Of a stretch of 64,000 bases of DNA, positions 16,350-27,600 are shown piece by piece. Every line of letters begins with the position of its first letter. The first letter of the stretch is position 1. The stretch is from Chitinophaga agri (GTDB lineage: Bacteria; Bacteroidota; Bacteroidia; Chitinophagales; Chitinophagaceae). The position numbers and the translations under genes are program-made. The DNA lies in the NCBI RefSeq assembly GCF_010093065.1, contig NZ_CP048113.1:2790001-2854000 (forward strand), read 5' to 3'. The notes beneath the pieces are model-generated. The model had not been told where the DNA came from and did no database searches. It saw nothing but the letters and a program-made list of their open reading frames with translations.

Positions 16350-16901
16350 TTATTTTTTCAGCTCCTCCCTGTTGATGAAGATCGAAAAGATCGTCGTACC
16401 ATAGTTACGTTCACTACGGTAGTATGAGTAATTCTTATAGTTATTGCGCGGAGTATGTTCCAGTACAAACCACCCTTCCGGTTCCAGCAGCCCGCGTTCA
16501 AACACGATCAGCGGCAGCTGATCGATCGTAGTAAGGGCATACGGTGGACCGGCAAAGATGAAGTTGAACTTCTCCGTACACTGTTCAAGATATTTGAACA
16601 CGTCCATACGCTGCAATTTCAATGGCACCTCCAGTGACTGCGCTGTTTTCTGTATGAAATCAGCCATATTCGGATCTTTCTCCACAATAGTCAGGTCGGT
16701 CACTCCTCTTGAAGCCAGCTCATAGCTGATACTACCTGTTCCACCGAAGATATCCAGCGTTTTCAGTGATTCAAACTCCAGGTTGTTCTCCAGGATGTTG
16801 AATAGTCCGCCTTTTGCAATATCTGTTGTAGGTCTGGTATGCGGCATGTGTGCTGGCGGCTGAAACCGCAATCCTCCCTTCTCTCCGCCGATTATACGCA
16901 T
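16350..16901 (-). CDS. rsmD: RsmD-family 16S rRNA (guanine-N2) methyltransferase
   Basis: A 183-residue SAM-dependent methyltransferase of the RsmD family, which methylates G966 of 16S rRNA. The opening MRIIGGEKGGLRF and TRPTTDIAKGGLFNIL are diagnostic, and TLDIFGGTGSISYEL is the SAM-binding motif I. Motif IV, normally (D/N)PP(Y/F) and needed for catalysis, reads A-G118-PPY here: the codon is GGT where GAT would give Asp. Its start overlaps the end of the DUF3822 gene by 10 bp and it is followed by coaD. The family call is firm; whether it is active is open. Confidence 0.88.
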   Translation of the reverse strand: MRIIGGEKGGLRFQPPAHMPHTRPTTDIAKGGLFNILENNLEFESLKTLDIFGGTGSISYELASRGVTDLTIVEKDPNMADFIQKTAQSLEVPLKLQRMDVFKYLEQCTEKFNFIFAGPPYALTTIDQLPLIVFERGLLEPEGWFVLEHTPRNNYKNYSYYRSERNYGTTIFSIFINREELKK

Positions 16902-17767
16902 AACGCCATCGCATAAAGATTGTTAAAGTAATAGCCCGGGATCTCTTCCATTTTCGGAATGTACCAGAAGCCCGACAAACGCGGCATCCATTCCAGCTTA
17001 GGTATAAAACGGCGCAGCTCCTCATGGATCTGCGAGTCGGACGTTACCGCCCCTCCTACCTTTACCTTCACCAGTTGCTCGTCGAGGCCTGTCTGACGTA
17101 ATATATTCACCAGGTGATATACCACGTCCAGTCCTGTCTGGCTGGATACGTCCTGCTGTATCAGCAGTTTGCCAAACCTGAAAATGGTCAGTGAGAACTT
17201 ATGCTGCTGAATATCAACATAAGCGACGCCATTGAGTTCCAGGAAATCATTATCAAAACGATAAGACTTCAGTAATCCCGTATTAGCGTGGATCACTTTG
17301 TCTGTCGAAAATTCTTTTCTGAGGAAGCCCATTACATCCTTGTCCACCGAATAGATATTCACCAGCTGCTGCTCGCTCAATACATCTGCCAGCACCAGTT
17401 CCTGGGTCTGTTCAGGGTAAATAACATGCAGATAGTCCTTTTTCAGGGATGGATTATAGTGCGGCTCCGGCACTAATGTACTGTTAACGCCATCAAAGGC
17501 CAGCTGTACCAGGTTGAAATTGGTAAACAGCAGCTTGTCTGCATCGAATATCTGTTCAATCATCTGCAGATCTGCGGTAGCAGTCTTCTGGGGCAGAAAA
17601 TGATAAGATTTCAATGCCAGGAACTTTTTCGCTGACGGATTGTACACCACATAACTGAACGTCCCCTTTCCTATTAGAACAAGCAGCTGGCAGGAAGTTA
17701 GGTCCGTCTCGAGCAGAGAAGCATCATCCGCAGCAAAGGCTGGATGAATTTTATAAGACACAGACAT
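16892..17767 (-). CDS. DUF3822 family protein
   Basis: A 291-residue protein of the Bacteroidota-specific DUF3822 family, which has an actin/hexokinase-like ATPase flavour (VAYVDIQQHKFSLTIFRFGKL and VKVGGAVTSDSQIHEEL stretches). Its function is not established. The start at 17767 (MSVSYKIHPAF) is preferred over the in-frame extension to 17887, which would overlap the divergent MATE gene. It overlaps rsmD by 10 bp; the order DUF3822-rsmD-coaD is common in this phylum and hints at a role linked to ribosome or cofactor upkeep. Confidence 0.8.
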   Translation of the reverse strand: MSVSYKIHPAFAADDASLLETDLTSCQLLVLIGKGTFSYVVYNPSAKKFLALKSYHFLPQKTATADLQMIEQIFDADKLLFTNFNLVQLAFDGVNSTLVPEPHYNPSLKKDYLHVIYPEQTQELVLADVLSEQQLVNIYSVDKDVMGFLRKEFSTDKVIHANTGLLKSYRFDNDFLELNGVAYVDIQQHKFSLTIFRFGKLLIQQDVSSQTGLDVVYHLVNILRQTGLDEQLVKVKVGGAVTSDSQIHEELRRFIPKLEWMPRLSGFWYIPKMEEIPGYYFNNLYAMALCV

Positions 17768-17822
17768 TATTAATACATTAGATATGGCACAATAATAACC
17801 AAAAAACGTGACTTTTGCTCCT

Positions 17823-19154
17823 ATGCAGTTTGAAGTATCCACACGGCAGATTATAAAAATCGCCGCTCCTATATGCCTGGCTCTCATTATTCCACAGATA
17901 AATCATATGACTAATACAGCTTTCCTGGGTCGGCTGGGGGAGTTTGAGCTCGCTGCAAACGGGATTGCAGGTATTTATTATCTGGTGATGTACATGGTCG
18001 CCTATGGCCTGAATAATGGTTTACAGGTACTGATCGCCCGACGTGCCGGCCAGCTGAATACAACAGGTATCGGGCAACTTTTTTCAAATGGCATACAACT
18101 GGGACTTGCGTCTTCGTTTCTCGTGATCGCACTGACGCTGTTCCTGGCGCCCTGGTTCTTCTCCCAAACATTGCACAATCAGCATATATACGAAGCCGCC
18201 CTCTCTTTTATACGTATCCGCATCTGGGGACTCCCCTTTCTGATGCTGTTAAGCATGGCGAACGCCTTTTATATAGGAAGTGGTCACTCGAAAGTGCTGG
18301 CGGTCACCTCTTTATGCCAGGAGATGGTCAATATCTTTTCTGATTATGTACTGATCTTCGGAAAACTGGGATTACCGGCAATGGGACTGAACGGGGCAGC
18401 CGTTGCCTCTGTGCTGGCGGAAGGTACTGGCCTGTTTGTCGCCTACGCTATTCTGTTCGGGAAGAGTTACCATAAAAAATACCTGCTATTCACCTATCTG
18501 AAGCCATCCTGGCCCATCATGCGCAGCATCCTGACCATATCTGCTCCACTGATCGTACAGTTCCTCTTCAGCATCGGCAGCTGGTTTATCTTCTTCATTT
18601 TCATCGAGCACCTGGGTGAGCGCCCGCTGGCCATCTCCAATATGCTAAGAAGTATCTTCGGATTTTTTGGTGTCTTTACCTGGTCTCTGGCCGCCACCTG
18701 TAACACAATGGTCAGCAACGTGATCGGTCAGGGTAAGTCAGAACTGGTCTTTAAAGCGATCAGAAAGATCGTGGTCATCAGCCTGATCTGTGCTATAACC
18801 GTATGTATACTGGTGAACCTGTTTCCGCATACCATCTTACAGATCTACACAACAGATAAACCACTGATCGCTGAAGCCATTCCATCTGTACGTATCATTA
18901 CCCTCAGCACCATCCTGATGGCTGTTTCAGGTGTGGTACTGAGCGCGGTGACCGGTACCGGCAATACAAGGATCAACCTCGGCATCGAATTCGCCGCGGT
19001 CATTGGGTATCTCTTATATTGTAGTATTGTAGTAGAGCAGTGGCGTAGTCCGCTATATATCGCCTGGCTGGCTGATTTCTTTTACTGGACCATCATCTTT
19101 GTACTCTGCTTCCTCTACCTGCGAAGCGGCAGGTGGAAAGCAAAATCCATCTGA
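17823..19154 (+). CDS. MATE-family efflux transporter
   Basis: A 443-residue inner-membrane antiporter with about twelve membrane segments, exporting drugs or other cations by H+ or Na+ exchange. The opening IIKIAAPICLALIIPQINHMTNTAFLGRLGE and the mid-protein repeat (ILTISAPLIVQFLFSIGSWFIFF) show the two six-helix halves of MATE/DinF proteins. The ATG at 17823 is preferred over the GTG at 17808. It is divergent from DUF3822 and convergent with the TPR gene, from which only 3 bp separate it. Substrate unknown. Confidence 0.93.
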   Translation: MQFEVSTRQIIKIAAPICLALIIPQINHMTNTAFLGRLGEFELAANGIAGIYYLVMYMVAYGLNNGLQVLIARRAGQLNTTGIGQLFSNGIQLGLASSFLVIALTLFLAPWFFSQTLHNQHIYEAALSFIRIRIWGLPFLMLLSMANAFYIGSGHSKVLAVTSLCQEMVNIFSDYVLIFGKLGLPAMGLNGAAVASVLAEGTGLFVAYAILFGKSYHKKYLLFTYLKPSWPIMRSILTISAPLIVQFLFSIGSWFIFFIFIEHLGERPLAISNMLRSIFGFFGVFTWSLAATCNTMVSNVIGQGKSELVFKAIRKIVVISLICAITVCILVNLFPHTILQIYTTDKPLIAEAIPSVRIITLSTILMAVSGVVLSAVTGTGNTRINLGIEFAAVIGYLLYCSIVVEQWRSPLYIAWLADFFYWTIIFVLCFLYLRSGRWKAKSI

Positions 19155-19157
19155 TCA

Positions 19158-19910
19158 TTACTCCATGGCTTCCAGCATCTTTTTACAGGCAGCTTTAACA
19201 GCCGGATCATCCTGGTAAATGGGACGTAAAGTAACGGCCTTTCTCAGTATCTCTATCGATTTCTCCAGCTCTTCCTTGTCCTTATAGGCTTTGGCAAGAT
19301 CATGGTAGTTAACCAGCAGAGAAGCGTCCAGCTTACGGCATTTCTCGAAATTGGCGATGGCATTATCCAGAGAACCTTCTGGTAGTCCGCCGAACAGCAC
19401 TTTGGCCGCGGCTTTTTCCAGGGCATTCATATTGGCCATGTCATAATTCAGTTTGCCGAGCACATAATAGGCTTTAGCATAATTCGGGTTGAACTTGATC
19501 GCCAGTTCAGCGTACCTTTTCACCTCTTTATAGGCAGCTACCTTCTCCTTCGCCCCTTGTGTAGTAGCGACGCGACCTAACGCCACAGCCATCACATAGT
19601 TGGCTTCGGCATTCTCAGGTGCCAGTTTGATAGCCTGTTCTGCATAATTCTTAGCCTCTGTATAACTACGTGTTCTCTCGTCTTTGTCAGTCGCTCTGCT
19701 TCCCTCACAGGCACTCAGTTCACTGGCGCCTGCCAGGGCCGCAATATTGTCAGCCTGTACTTTCAACGCGTCTTTGTAAAGGGCCAATGCAGCAGGCTCC
19801 TTCATCTGTTTCTCCAGTTGTCTTGCCTGGTCGACCATTTCATCGGCAGTCTGTGCATAGGTGAAAGCGGATACCAGCAATAAAGCAGCGAATGTAAATA
19901 CCTTAAACAT
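19158..19910 (-). CDS. Exported tetratricopeptide-repeat protein
   Basis: A 250-residue protein with a signal peptide (MFKVFTFAALLLVSAFTYAQ). TPR-type helical pairs cover most of it: ALALYKDALKVQADNIAALAGAS, YAEQAIKLAPENAEANYVMA, YAELAIKFNPNYAKAYYVLGKL and SIEILRKAVTLRP. TPRs bind other proteins, so a periplasmic scaffold role is likely. The start at 19910 puts the signal peptide at the N-terminus; the frame runs on to 19979 without adding anything credible. It converges with the MATE gene. Confidence 0.85.
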   Translation of the reverse strand: MFKVFTFAALLLVSAFTYAQTADEMVDQARQLEKQMKEPAALALYKDALKVQADNIAALAGASELSACEGSRATDKDERTRSYTEAKNYAEQAIKLAPENAEANYVMAVALGRVATTQGAKEKVAAYKEVKRYAELAIKFNPNYAKAYYVLGKLNYDMANMNALEKAAAKVLFGGLPEGSLDNAIANFEKCRKLDASLLVNYHDLAKAYKDKEELEKSIEILRKAVTLRPIYQDDPAVKAACKKMLEAME

Positions 19911-20013
19911 AGGGCGGAATTTTACACATGTTAAATTAACTAAATTTAACGCTTTATCTACAGACAGTCCATACCACATATGTATTAATCTGTTTGTGGA
20001 GGGAAGCGGTTAT

Positions 20014-20364
20014 TTAGTAGTTCTTTTCAAGCGTTACTATGGAGTTACGTACGGAAGCGCCCATAGGTGGGTTCATTTTTTTCAGAGAAATAACAGCACG
20101 CTTAATTTCAGGATATTTCTCTTTTACAGCATCACTGATGCTGTATACAACCTGCTCCAGCAGCGGCTGCGGGATGGCCATGATCTTCTTAACAACGTTA
20201 TAAAGTCCCTGGTAATTAACAGTTTCAGAGATCGTATCGATATGGTGCGTACCGGGAATAGTGACAAACAGGTCTACGACAAAATCATTTCCAATCACGC
20301 GTTCTTCGGGATAAAGACCATGAAAGGCGCGGAAAGTGGCTTGTTCGAGTCCAACTGTAAGCAT
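20014..20364 (-). CDS. folB: Dihydroneopterin aldolase
   Basis: A 116-residue enzyme of folate synthesis that splits 7,8-dihydroneopterin to 6-hydroxymethyl-dihydropterin and glycolaldehyde. Family marks are FRAFHGLYPEERVIGNDFVVD at the N-terminus (with the active-site HG-Y and Glu), ISETVNYQGLYNVV in the middle and the KKMNPPMGASVRNSIV end. No other folate gene is nearby. Confidence 0.93.
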   Translation of the reverse strand: MLTVGLEQATFRAFHGLYPEERVIGNDFVVDLFVTIPGTHHIDTISETVNYQGLYNVVKKIMAIPQPLLEQVVYSISDAVKEKYPEIKRAVISLKKMNPPMGASVRNSIVTLEKNY

Positions 20365-20365
20365 T

Positions 20366-20400
20366 ATTAATCAGGAATTAGGAATTAAGAATTGGGTATT
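20366..20400. repeat. Dispersed intergenic repeat, copy 2
   Basis: TAATCAGGAATTAGGAATTAAG followed by AATTGGGTATTG, just upstream of folB. It shares a 13-mer with the copy at 10295 and the AATTAGGAATTA core with the copies at 20518 and 30438. Confidence 0.55.
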
Positions 20401-20517
20401 GAGCAGCCTTTAGAATATAAAAGCAGGATGGCTTGCCTCGGTGTTAATAATAATCTGGGAAACATCATCCTGCGGCATAACTAACCTCAATATCCATCAC
20501 ATGACTATTGTAAAAGA

Positions 20518-20579
20518 AATTAGGAATTACGAATCAGGCAATTAACTGAAGCTCAATTCCTGATTCGTAATTCCTAATT
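20518..20579. repeat. Inverted intergenic repeat, perfect 21-bp arms
   Basis: 20518-20538 is the exact reverse complement of 20559-20579, with AATT-containing sequence in the 20-bp loop extending the pairing. It lies directly downstream of trxB (minus) and could form its terminator or 3'-stabilising hairpin. The arm sequence recurs in part at 30438. Confidence 0.85.
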
Positions 20580-20588
20580 CCCAATTAA

Positions 20589-21533
20589 TTATAAACCCAT
20601 GGCAGATAAATATCTTTCTGCATCCAGGGCAGCCATACAGCCACTGCCTGCAGCAGTTACTGCCTGACGGTAGATCTTATCCTGTACGTCACCGCAGGCG
20701 AATACGCCTTCCAGATTAGTACGGGAGGAACCCGGTACAGTTTTGATATACCCCTGCTCATCGAGTTCCAGGTAATCCTGGAATATATCAGAGTTTGGCT
20801 TGTGACCGATTGCGACGAAGAAAGCGCTTACCGGAACGGTAGTTTCTTCGTTCTTGGCAGTGTTCAGCAGGCGAACAGCTTCCACTTTATTTTCACCTAA
20901 TACTTCCTGGGTTTCAGTGTTCCAGTATACAATGATGTTGGAAGTTTTCAGTACACGGTCCTGCATTACTTTAGACGCGCGCATTTCATGGCGGCGTACG
21001 ATCATATGAACGTTGCTACACATTTTAGACAGGTAAAGTGCTTCTTCGGCAGCGGTATCACCGGCACCGACGATCGCTACTTCCTTACCACGGAAGAAGA
21101 ATCCGTCGCAAACAGCGCAGGCAGATACACCGCTACCGTTCAGACGTTGCTCGGACGGCATTCCAAGCCATTTAGCGGAAGCACCGGTAGCTATGATGAT
21201 CGCATCAGCGGTCATTACTTTGGATTCGTCTATTGTTACTTTATATGGTTTGCTGCTGAAATCTACAGAAGTTGCCATACCAAAGCGGATATCCGCACCC
21301 ATGCGGGCAGCCTGTTTTTCGAAGTCCACCATCATTTCAGGCCCCTGAATACCTTCAGGATACCCCGGATAGTTTTCTACTTCTGTGGTGATGGTCAGCT
21401 GACCACCTGGCTGAATACCCTGATAAAGTACAGGTTTAAGATTTGCTCTGGCTGCGTATATGGCGGCAGTGTACCCTGCTGGTCCGGAACCTACTATCAA
21501 TAAATGTACATGTTCCTGTTGGTTAGTTTCCAT
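20589..21533 (-). CDS. trxB: Thioredoxin-disulfide reductase
   Basis: FAD/NADPH enzyme that keeps thioredoxin reduced. The 314-residue protein has the FAD-binding GSGPAGYTAAIYAARA near the N-terminus, the redox pair C139-A-V-C142 (SACAVCDGFFFRGK), the NADPH-binding VGAGDTAAEEALYL and the C-terminal FAD motif FACGDVQDKIYRQA. It is a single gene; a minus-strand TATTTTTG box at 21638-21645 lies about 105 bp upstream. Confidence 0.97.
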   Translation of the reverse strand: METNQQEHVHLLIVGSGPAGYTAAIYAARANLKPVLYQGIQPGGQLTITTEVENYPGYPEGIQGPEMMVDFEKQAARMGADIRFGMATSVDFSSKPYKVTIDESKVMTADAIIIATGASAKWLGMPSEQRLNGSGVSACAVCDGFFFRGKEVAIVGAGDTAAEEALYLSKMCSNVHMIVRRHEMRASKVMQDRVLKTSNIIVYWNTETQEVLGENKVEAVRLLNTAKNEETTVPVSAFFVAIGHKPNSDIFQDYLELDEQGYIKTVPGSSRTNLEGVFACGDVQDKIYRQAVTAAGSGCMAALDAERYLSAMGL

Positions 21534-21660
21534 GCTTACTATGTAATATTAATAAGGTATAATGATCGTTTATGAATGTCCGTATCTGTACCGGCTCACA
21601 TGATAATTAGCGGAAAACGCTTTAATGATGTGGTCTGCAAAAATACGTATCCCCATAAAA

Positions 21661-21693
21661 TAAAAAACACCGGCTATAAAATTACAGCCGGTG
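21661..21693 (-). terminator. Terminator after rpoD
   Basis: CACCGGCT (21668-21675) pairs with AGCCGGTG (21686-21693); on the minus strand a T-run follows. Confidence 0.9.
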
Positions 21694-21768
21694 CATCTAT
21701 ATAAAGTTATAGATCTATGATTTGAATAGCAACTAAATGCCTATCCTCTTCTCCTACATCCTACCGGA

Positions 21769-22626
21769 TTAACCCAGGTAAGATTTCAGTGCTCCGCTGT
21801 AGCGGGCTTTTTGCAGCCTTTTAATGGCGCGTTCCTTAATCTGACGAATTCTTTCCTTTGTCAGGTCGTACTTCTGACCGATTTGTTCAATCGTTGCTCC
21901 ATTCTCTCCATCCAGACCAAAGTATGCGTTGACGATTTCCGCTTCGCGGGGGCTGAGAGATTTCAGCACACGGCGGATCTCTTCACGCAGTGAATCACGC
22001 ATTACATCATCATCAGTGATATCGCCACCTTCCAGCAGGTCACCCATAGCTACGTCTTCTGCTTCGTGAACAGGAGCATCGAGGGACATGTGACGGGTAT
22101 TGCTCTGGAAGATATTGTTGATCTCAGATTCAGACATTTCCAGGATCTCTGCCAACTCTTCAGTTGACGGTTCTCTTTCATTTTCCTGCTCGAAAGCCAT
22201 GTAGGCCTTGTTAGCTTTATTGTAAGTGCCGATTTTATTCTGCGGCAGACGAACCAGACGGCCCTGTTCTGCTAAAGCCTGCAGTATGGACTGACGGATC
22301 CACCACACAGCATAAGAAATGAATTTGAACCCTTTCGTTTCATCGAACCTCTGCGCAGCTTTGATCAGGCCTAGATTGCCCTCATTTATGAGGTCGCTGA
22401 GGCTTAAGCCCTGGTGCTGATACTGCTTTGCTACTGATACCACGAAACGAAGGTTTCCTGTAGTTAAACGTTCAAGAGCCTTCTGGTCACCCATCTTAAT
22501 GCGTTGCGCCAGAACAGTCTCTTCCTCAGGTGTTAACAAAGGGATCTTTGAAATCTCCTGCAGGTATTTTTCTACCGCCTGAGAATCACGGTTTGTGATC
22601 TGGGTGGCAATTTTAAGTTGCCTCAT
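21769..22626 (-). CDS. rpoD: Primary RNA polymerase sigma factor (RpoD/SigA)
   Basis: A 285-residue housekeeping sigma factor. Region 1.2 is the DSQAVEKYLQEISKIPLLTPEEE stretch, region 2 contains LSLSDLINEGNLGLIKAAQRF and the FISYAVWWIRQSILQAL segment that melts DNA and reads the -7 box, and region 4 ends with LTKERIRQIKERAIKRLQKA. It lacks the long region 1.1 and the non-conserved insert of proteobacterial sigma-70, as is usual in Bacteroidota, whose promoters are the TAnnTTTG boxes seen throughout this window. Monocistronic with its own terminator. Confidence 0.97.
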   Translation of the reverse strand: MRQLKIATQITNRDSQAVEKYLQEISKIPLLTPEEETVLAQRIKMGDQKALERLTTGNLRFVVSVAKQYQHQGLSLSDLINEGNLGLIKAAQRFDETKGFKFISYAVWWIRQSILQALAEQGRLVRLPQNKIGTYNKANKAYMAFEQENEREPSTEELAEILEMSESEINNIFQSNTRHMSLDAPVHEAEDVAMGDLLEGGDITDDDVMRDSLREEIRRVLKSLSPREAEIVNAYFGLDGENGATIEQIGQKYDLTKERIRQIKERAIKRLQKARYSGALKSYLG

Positions 22627-22955
22627 ATTGAAAGTTTATTAGTTTATAAATTGAATAACATCAAAAGAATTTTTTTGTTGAGATATTTTAAATAATTATC
22701 TTACAACCTATTCCACTCTTCTAACATTATCGTTTTAACAAATTAGCCTGCAAAGATCGTGCTAATACCCCACACTGCCAAATCCTTTTCAAGCCATCAA
22801 TTTCTTATAACAAAGTACTCCATATAAACGATATTTAATAGCCCTTTATTAGGTATTTTCGACGCTTTAATTAAATTTTAACAATTGAAAAATAATCAAC
22901 TTCAGATTATTAACTTCACTAATTTATTGTCCAATACATTGCAAATTCTTCAACG
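22627..22955. other. AT-rich divergent region between rpoD and threonine aldolase
   Basis: About 330 bp, strongly AT-rich, no credible ORF. It must carry promoters for both genes, but I found no exact TAnnTTTG on either strand close to a start; near matches only. Confidence 0.4.
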
Positions 22956-23975
22956 ATGATTATTGATTTCAGGAGCGATACTTTCACTAAGCCGACTCCC
23001 GGAATGCTGACAGCTATGACTGAGGCAAATACCGGCGATGATGTATACGGCGAAGACCCTAGTGTAAATCAGCTGGAAGCCATGCTGGCAGCATATTTTG
23101 GTAAAGAAGCCGCCATGTACTGCCCTTCCGGCACCATGAGTAATCAGATCGCTATTAAAGTACACACCCAGCCCGGTGACGAGGTGATTTGCAGTGACTT
23201 AGCACATGTGTATATTTATGAAGGTGGTGGCATCGCGTTTAACGCCGGCTGCCAGGTACGTGCGCTGGAAGGCGACCGCGGCATGATCACCGCTGCACAG
23301 GTAGCCGCAGCCATCAACCCCGATGACGTGCACAAAGCTACTACCAGCCTGGTTTGCCTGGAAAACACCTCCAATCGTGGTGGCGGATGCTGCTATGATA
23401 TTGAAGAGATCACCCGCATCAAAAACGTGTGCAGGGATAATAACCTGAAACTCCACCTGGACGGGGCCCGGCTGTTCAATGCACTCGTGGCAACCGGGGA
23501 AAATCCGAAGACTTTCGGGGAGCTGTTCGATAGCATTTCTGTCTGCCTCAACAAAGGAATGGGCTGCCCGATGGGATCTGTCCTGCTGGGGAGCGCAGCG
23601 TTTATCCGTTCCGCACGCCGTGTAAGGAAAAAACTGGGCGGCGGATTAAGACAGGCTGGCTATATGGCAGCTACCGGACTTTATGCCATGGAGCACCATA
23701 TTGCCAGATTGGCAGAAGATCATTTGAATGCCAAGCAGATTGCTAAATACCTGCTGCAAAAAACATTTGTCGGTCATATGCTGCCGGTCGAAACCAATAT
23801 CCTCATCTTTGATGTGAAGGATGGCTGGACAGCTAAACGCTTCGCCGACCACCTGAAACAGGAAGGTATCCTGGTTTCTCCTATCAGTGAAACGCAGCTA
23901 CGTATCGTACTGCACCTGGATATTACCCCGGCAATGGTGGAAAAGACCTGTGCGGTGATATCAGCAATGGAGTAA
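22956..23975 (+). CDS. ltaE: Low-specificity L-threonine aldolase
   Basis: PLP enzyme that splits L-threonine or allo-threonine to glycine and acetaldehyde. The 339-residue protein opens with IDFRSDTFTKPTPGM, has the YGEDPSVNQLE block, FCPSG-like MYCPSGTMSNQIA, and the PLP-lysine at K200 in CLNKGMGCPMGSVLLG. LHLDGARLFNA holds the cofactor Asp. Fold-type I aminotransferase family; beta-eliminating lyases are the nearest alternative but the N-terminal block favours the aldolase. Monocistronic. Confidence 0.92.
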   Translation: MIIDFRSDTFTKPTPGMLTAMTEANTGDDVYGEDPSVNQLEAMLAAYFGKEAAMYCPSGTMSNQIAIKVHTQPGDEVICSDLAHVYIYEGGGIAFNAGCQVRALEGDRGMITAAQVAAAINPDDVHKATTSLVCLENTSNRGGGCCYDIEEITRIKNVCRDNNLKLHLDGARLFNALVATGENPKTFGELFDSISVCLNKGMGCPMGSVLLGSAAFIRSARRVRKKLGGGLRQAGYMAATGLYAMEHHIARLAEDHLNAKQIAKYLLQKTFVGHMLPVETNILIFDVKDGWTAKRFADHLKQEGILVSPISETQLRIVLHLDITPAMVEKTCAVISAME

Positions 23976-23999
23976 TCCCTTAACAAGATACAAACAGAA

Positions 24000-24045
24000 A
24001 ATGGCTGGCAACTGCAGATATGCAGACCAGCCATTGTTATTATTC
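24000..24045 (+). terminator. Terminator after threonine aldolase
   Basis: AATGGCTGG (24000-24008) pairs with CCAGCCATT (24027-24035), with inner CTGCA/TGCAG; T-rich sequence follows. Confidence 0.75.
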
Positions 24046-24350
24046 TACATTCAACCACTCTCTTTGACAATCAACCGAATCAGCTCCTTCGCCCCATCCG
24101 CCGCAAGTCAGGAGGTAGCCGTTTATGGCGACAGATCAGCCCAGATGATTCGGTTAATAACAATATATTTTTGGGGTCACTGGATGGAAACATTTCCTAA
24201 GGTGCCGTAAATCTACGCAGCCCAACCGGCAGGCACAACTGCCAATGTATACCCGGCCATGATTTTCTCGTATCCGGACGTTTTACGCTGAAAAGTGAGG
24301 AAAGGTAACTTCCCCGCTAAAACAGACGTGCTTCCAATCGCTTAATCTCT
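24046..24350. other. Intergenic region before valS
   Basis: About 300 bp without a convincing gene; the only long frame (24001-24210) has no start context or recognisable sequence. I see no T-box-like or riboswitch structure that I can support. Confidence 0.35.
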
Positions 24351-24358
24351 TATTTTTG
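24351..24358 (+). promoter_or_regulatory. -7 box of valS
   Basis: TATTTTTG matches TAnnTTTG; ATG of valS is 29 bp past the box. No clear -33 TTTG. Confidence 0.5.
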
Positions 24359-24387
24359 CACACTTATATAAATGATATATCGCTAGC

Positions 24388-27036
<2,649 letters not shown>

Positions 27037-27044
27037 TTTTCAAT

Positions 27045-27080
27045 ATCGCCCGGACGTTACTATTCCGGGCGATTTTTTTA
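27045..27080 (+). terminator. Terminator after valS
   Basis: ATCGCCCGG (27045-27053) pairs with CCGGGCGAT (27065-27073), then seven T. Confidence 0.93.
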
Positions 27081-27096
27081 TATCCCTGTTTATTCT

Positions 27097-27600
27097 ATGC
27101 GTAAATGTTATCTGATTTCGGGAATCCTTTTGTTCATGGCAAGTATGCCGGTATTAGCGCAAACCGCCAAGCCTAAGAAACCTGCTGCTAAAAAACCTGC
27201 CACTACAACCAGTACCACCGGTACTAAAACAACCACACTCCGCTTCCGTACCACCTGGGGTATATTCCTTCCTGACTCCCTTCCACGCCCTGAGATTATT
27301 AAACTGCTTGATTCTCCGCTGGTAGTGAGAGACGAAAAGAATAACAAATATCCTGTTGTATCCTTCCAGTTCACCTACGAGAAAAGGGAACCATACCTGA
27401 ATGATACCACCGGCAAACCCGGCTTCTATACCGAATTTGTCGGCGATGACTTCAAGGGTGACCGCCTCCCTCCCTTCTGGGTAGAGCGCATCAAAGAGAT
27501 GCTTGAGAGAAATGAGGTATTCTATTTCGATAATATCATTATCAAATACACCGGCGATAAATTATACAGAGCTCCCAAGCTCAAATTCAACGTTCGCTAA
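27097..27600 (+). CDS. Exported protein of unknown function
   Basis: A 167-residue protein with a signal peptide (to about residue 21, VLAQ). A low-complexity Lys/Pro/Ala/Thr linker follows (about residues 22-48), as used to cross peptidoglycan or as a flexible tether. The folded part (about 49-167) has a TTLRFRTTWGIFLPDSLP opening and an FYFDNIIIKYTGDKLYRAPKLKF end with a beta-rich look. No family recognised. Only 16 bp separate it from the valS terminator, so it needs its own promoter or read-through. Its stop overlaps the stop of the convergent surface-peptidase gene by 3 bp. Confidence 0.65.
   Translation: MRKCYLISGILLFMASMPVLAQTAKPKKPAAKKPATTTSTTGTKTTTLRFRTTWGIFLPDSLPRPEIIKLLDSPLVVRDEKNNKYPVVSFQFTYEKREPYLNDTTGKPGFYTEFVGDDFKGDRLPPFWVERIKEMLERNEVFYFDNIIIKYTGDKLYRAPKLKFNVR

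Noticed and set aside
24001..24210. 69-codon frame upstream of valS
   Set aside because: Begins inside the ltaE terminator hairpin; no family signature.
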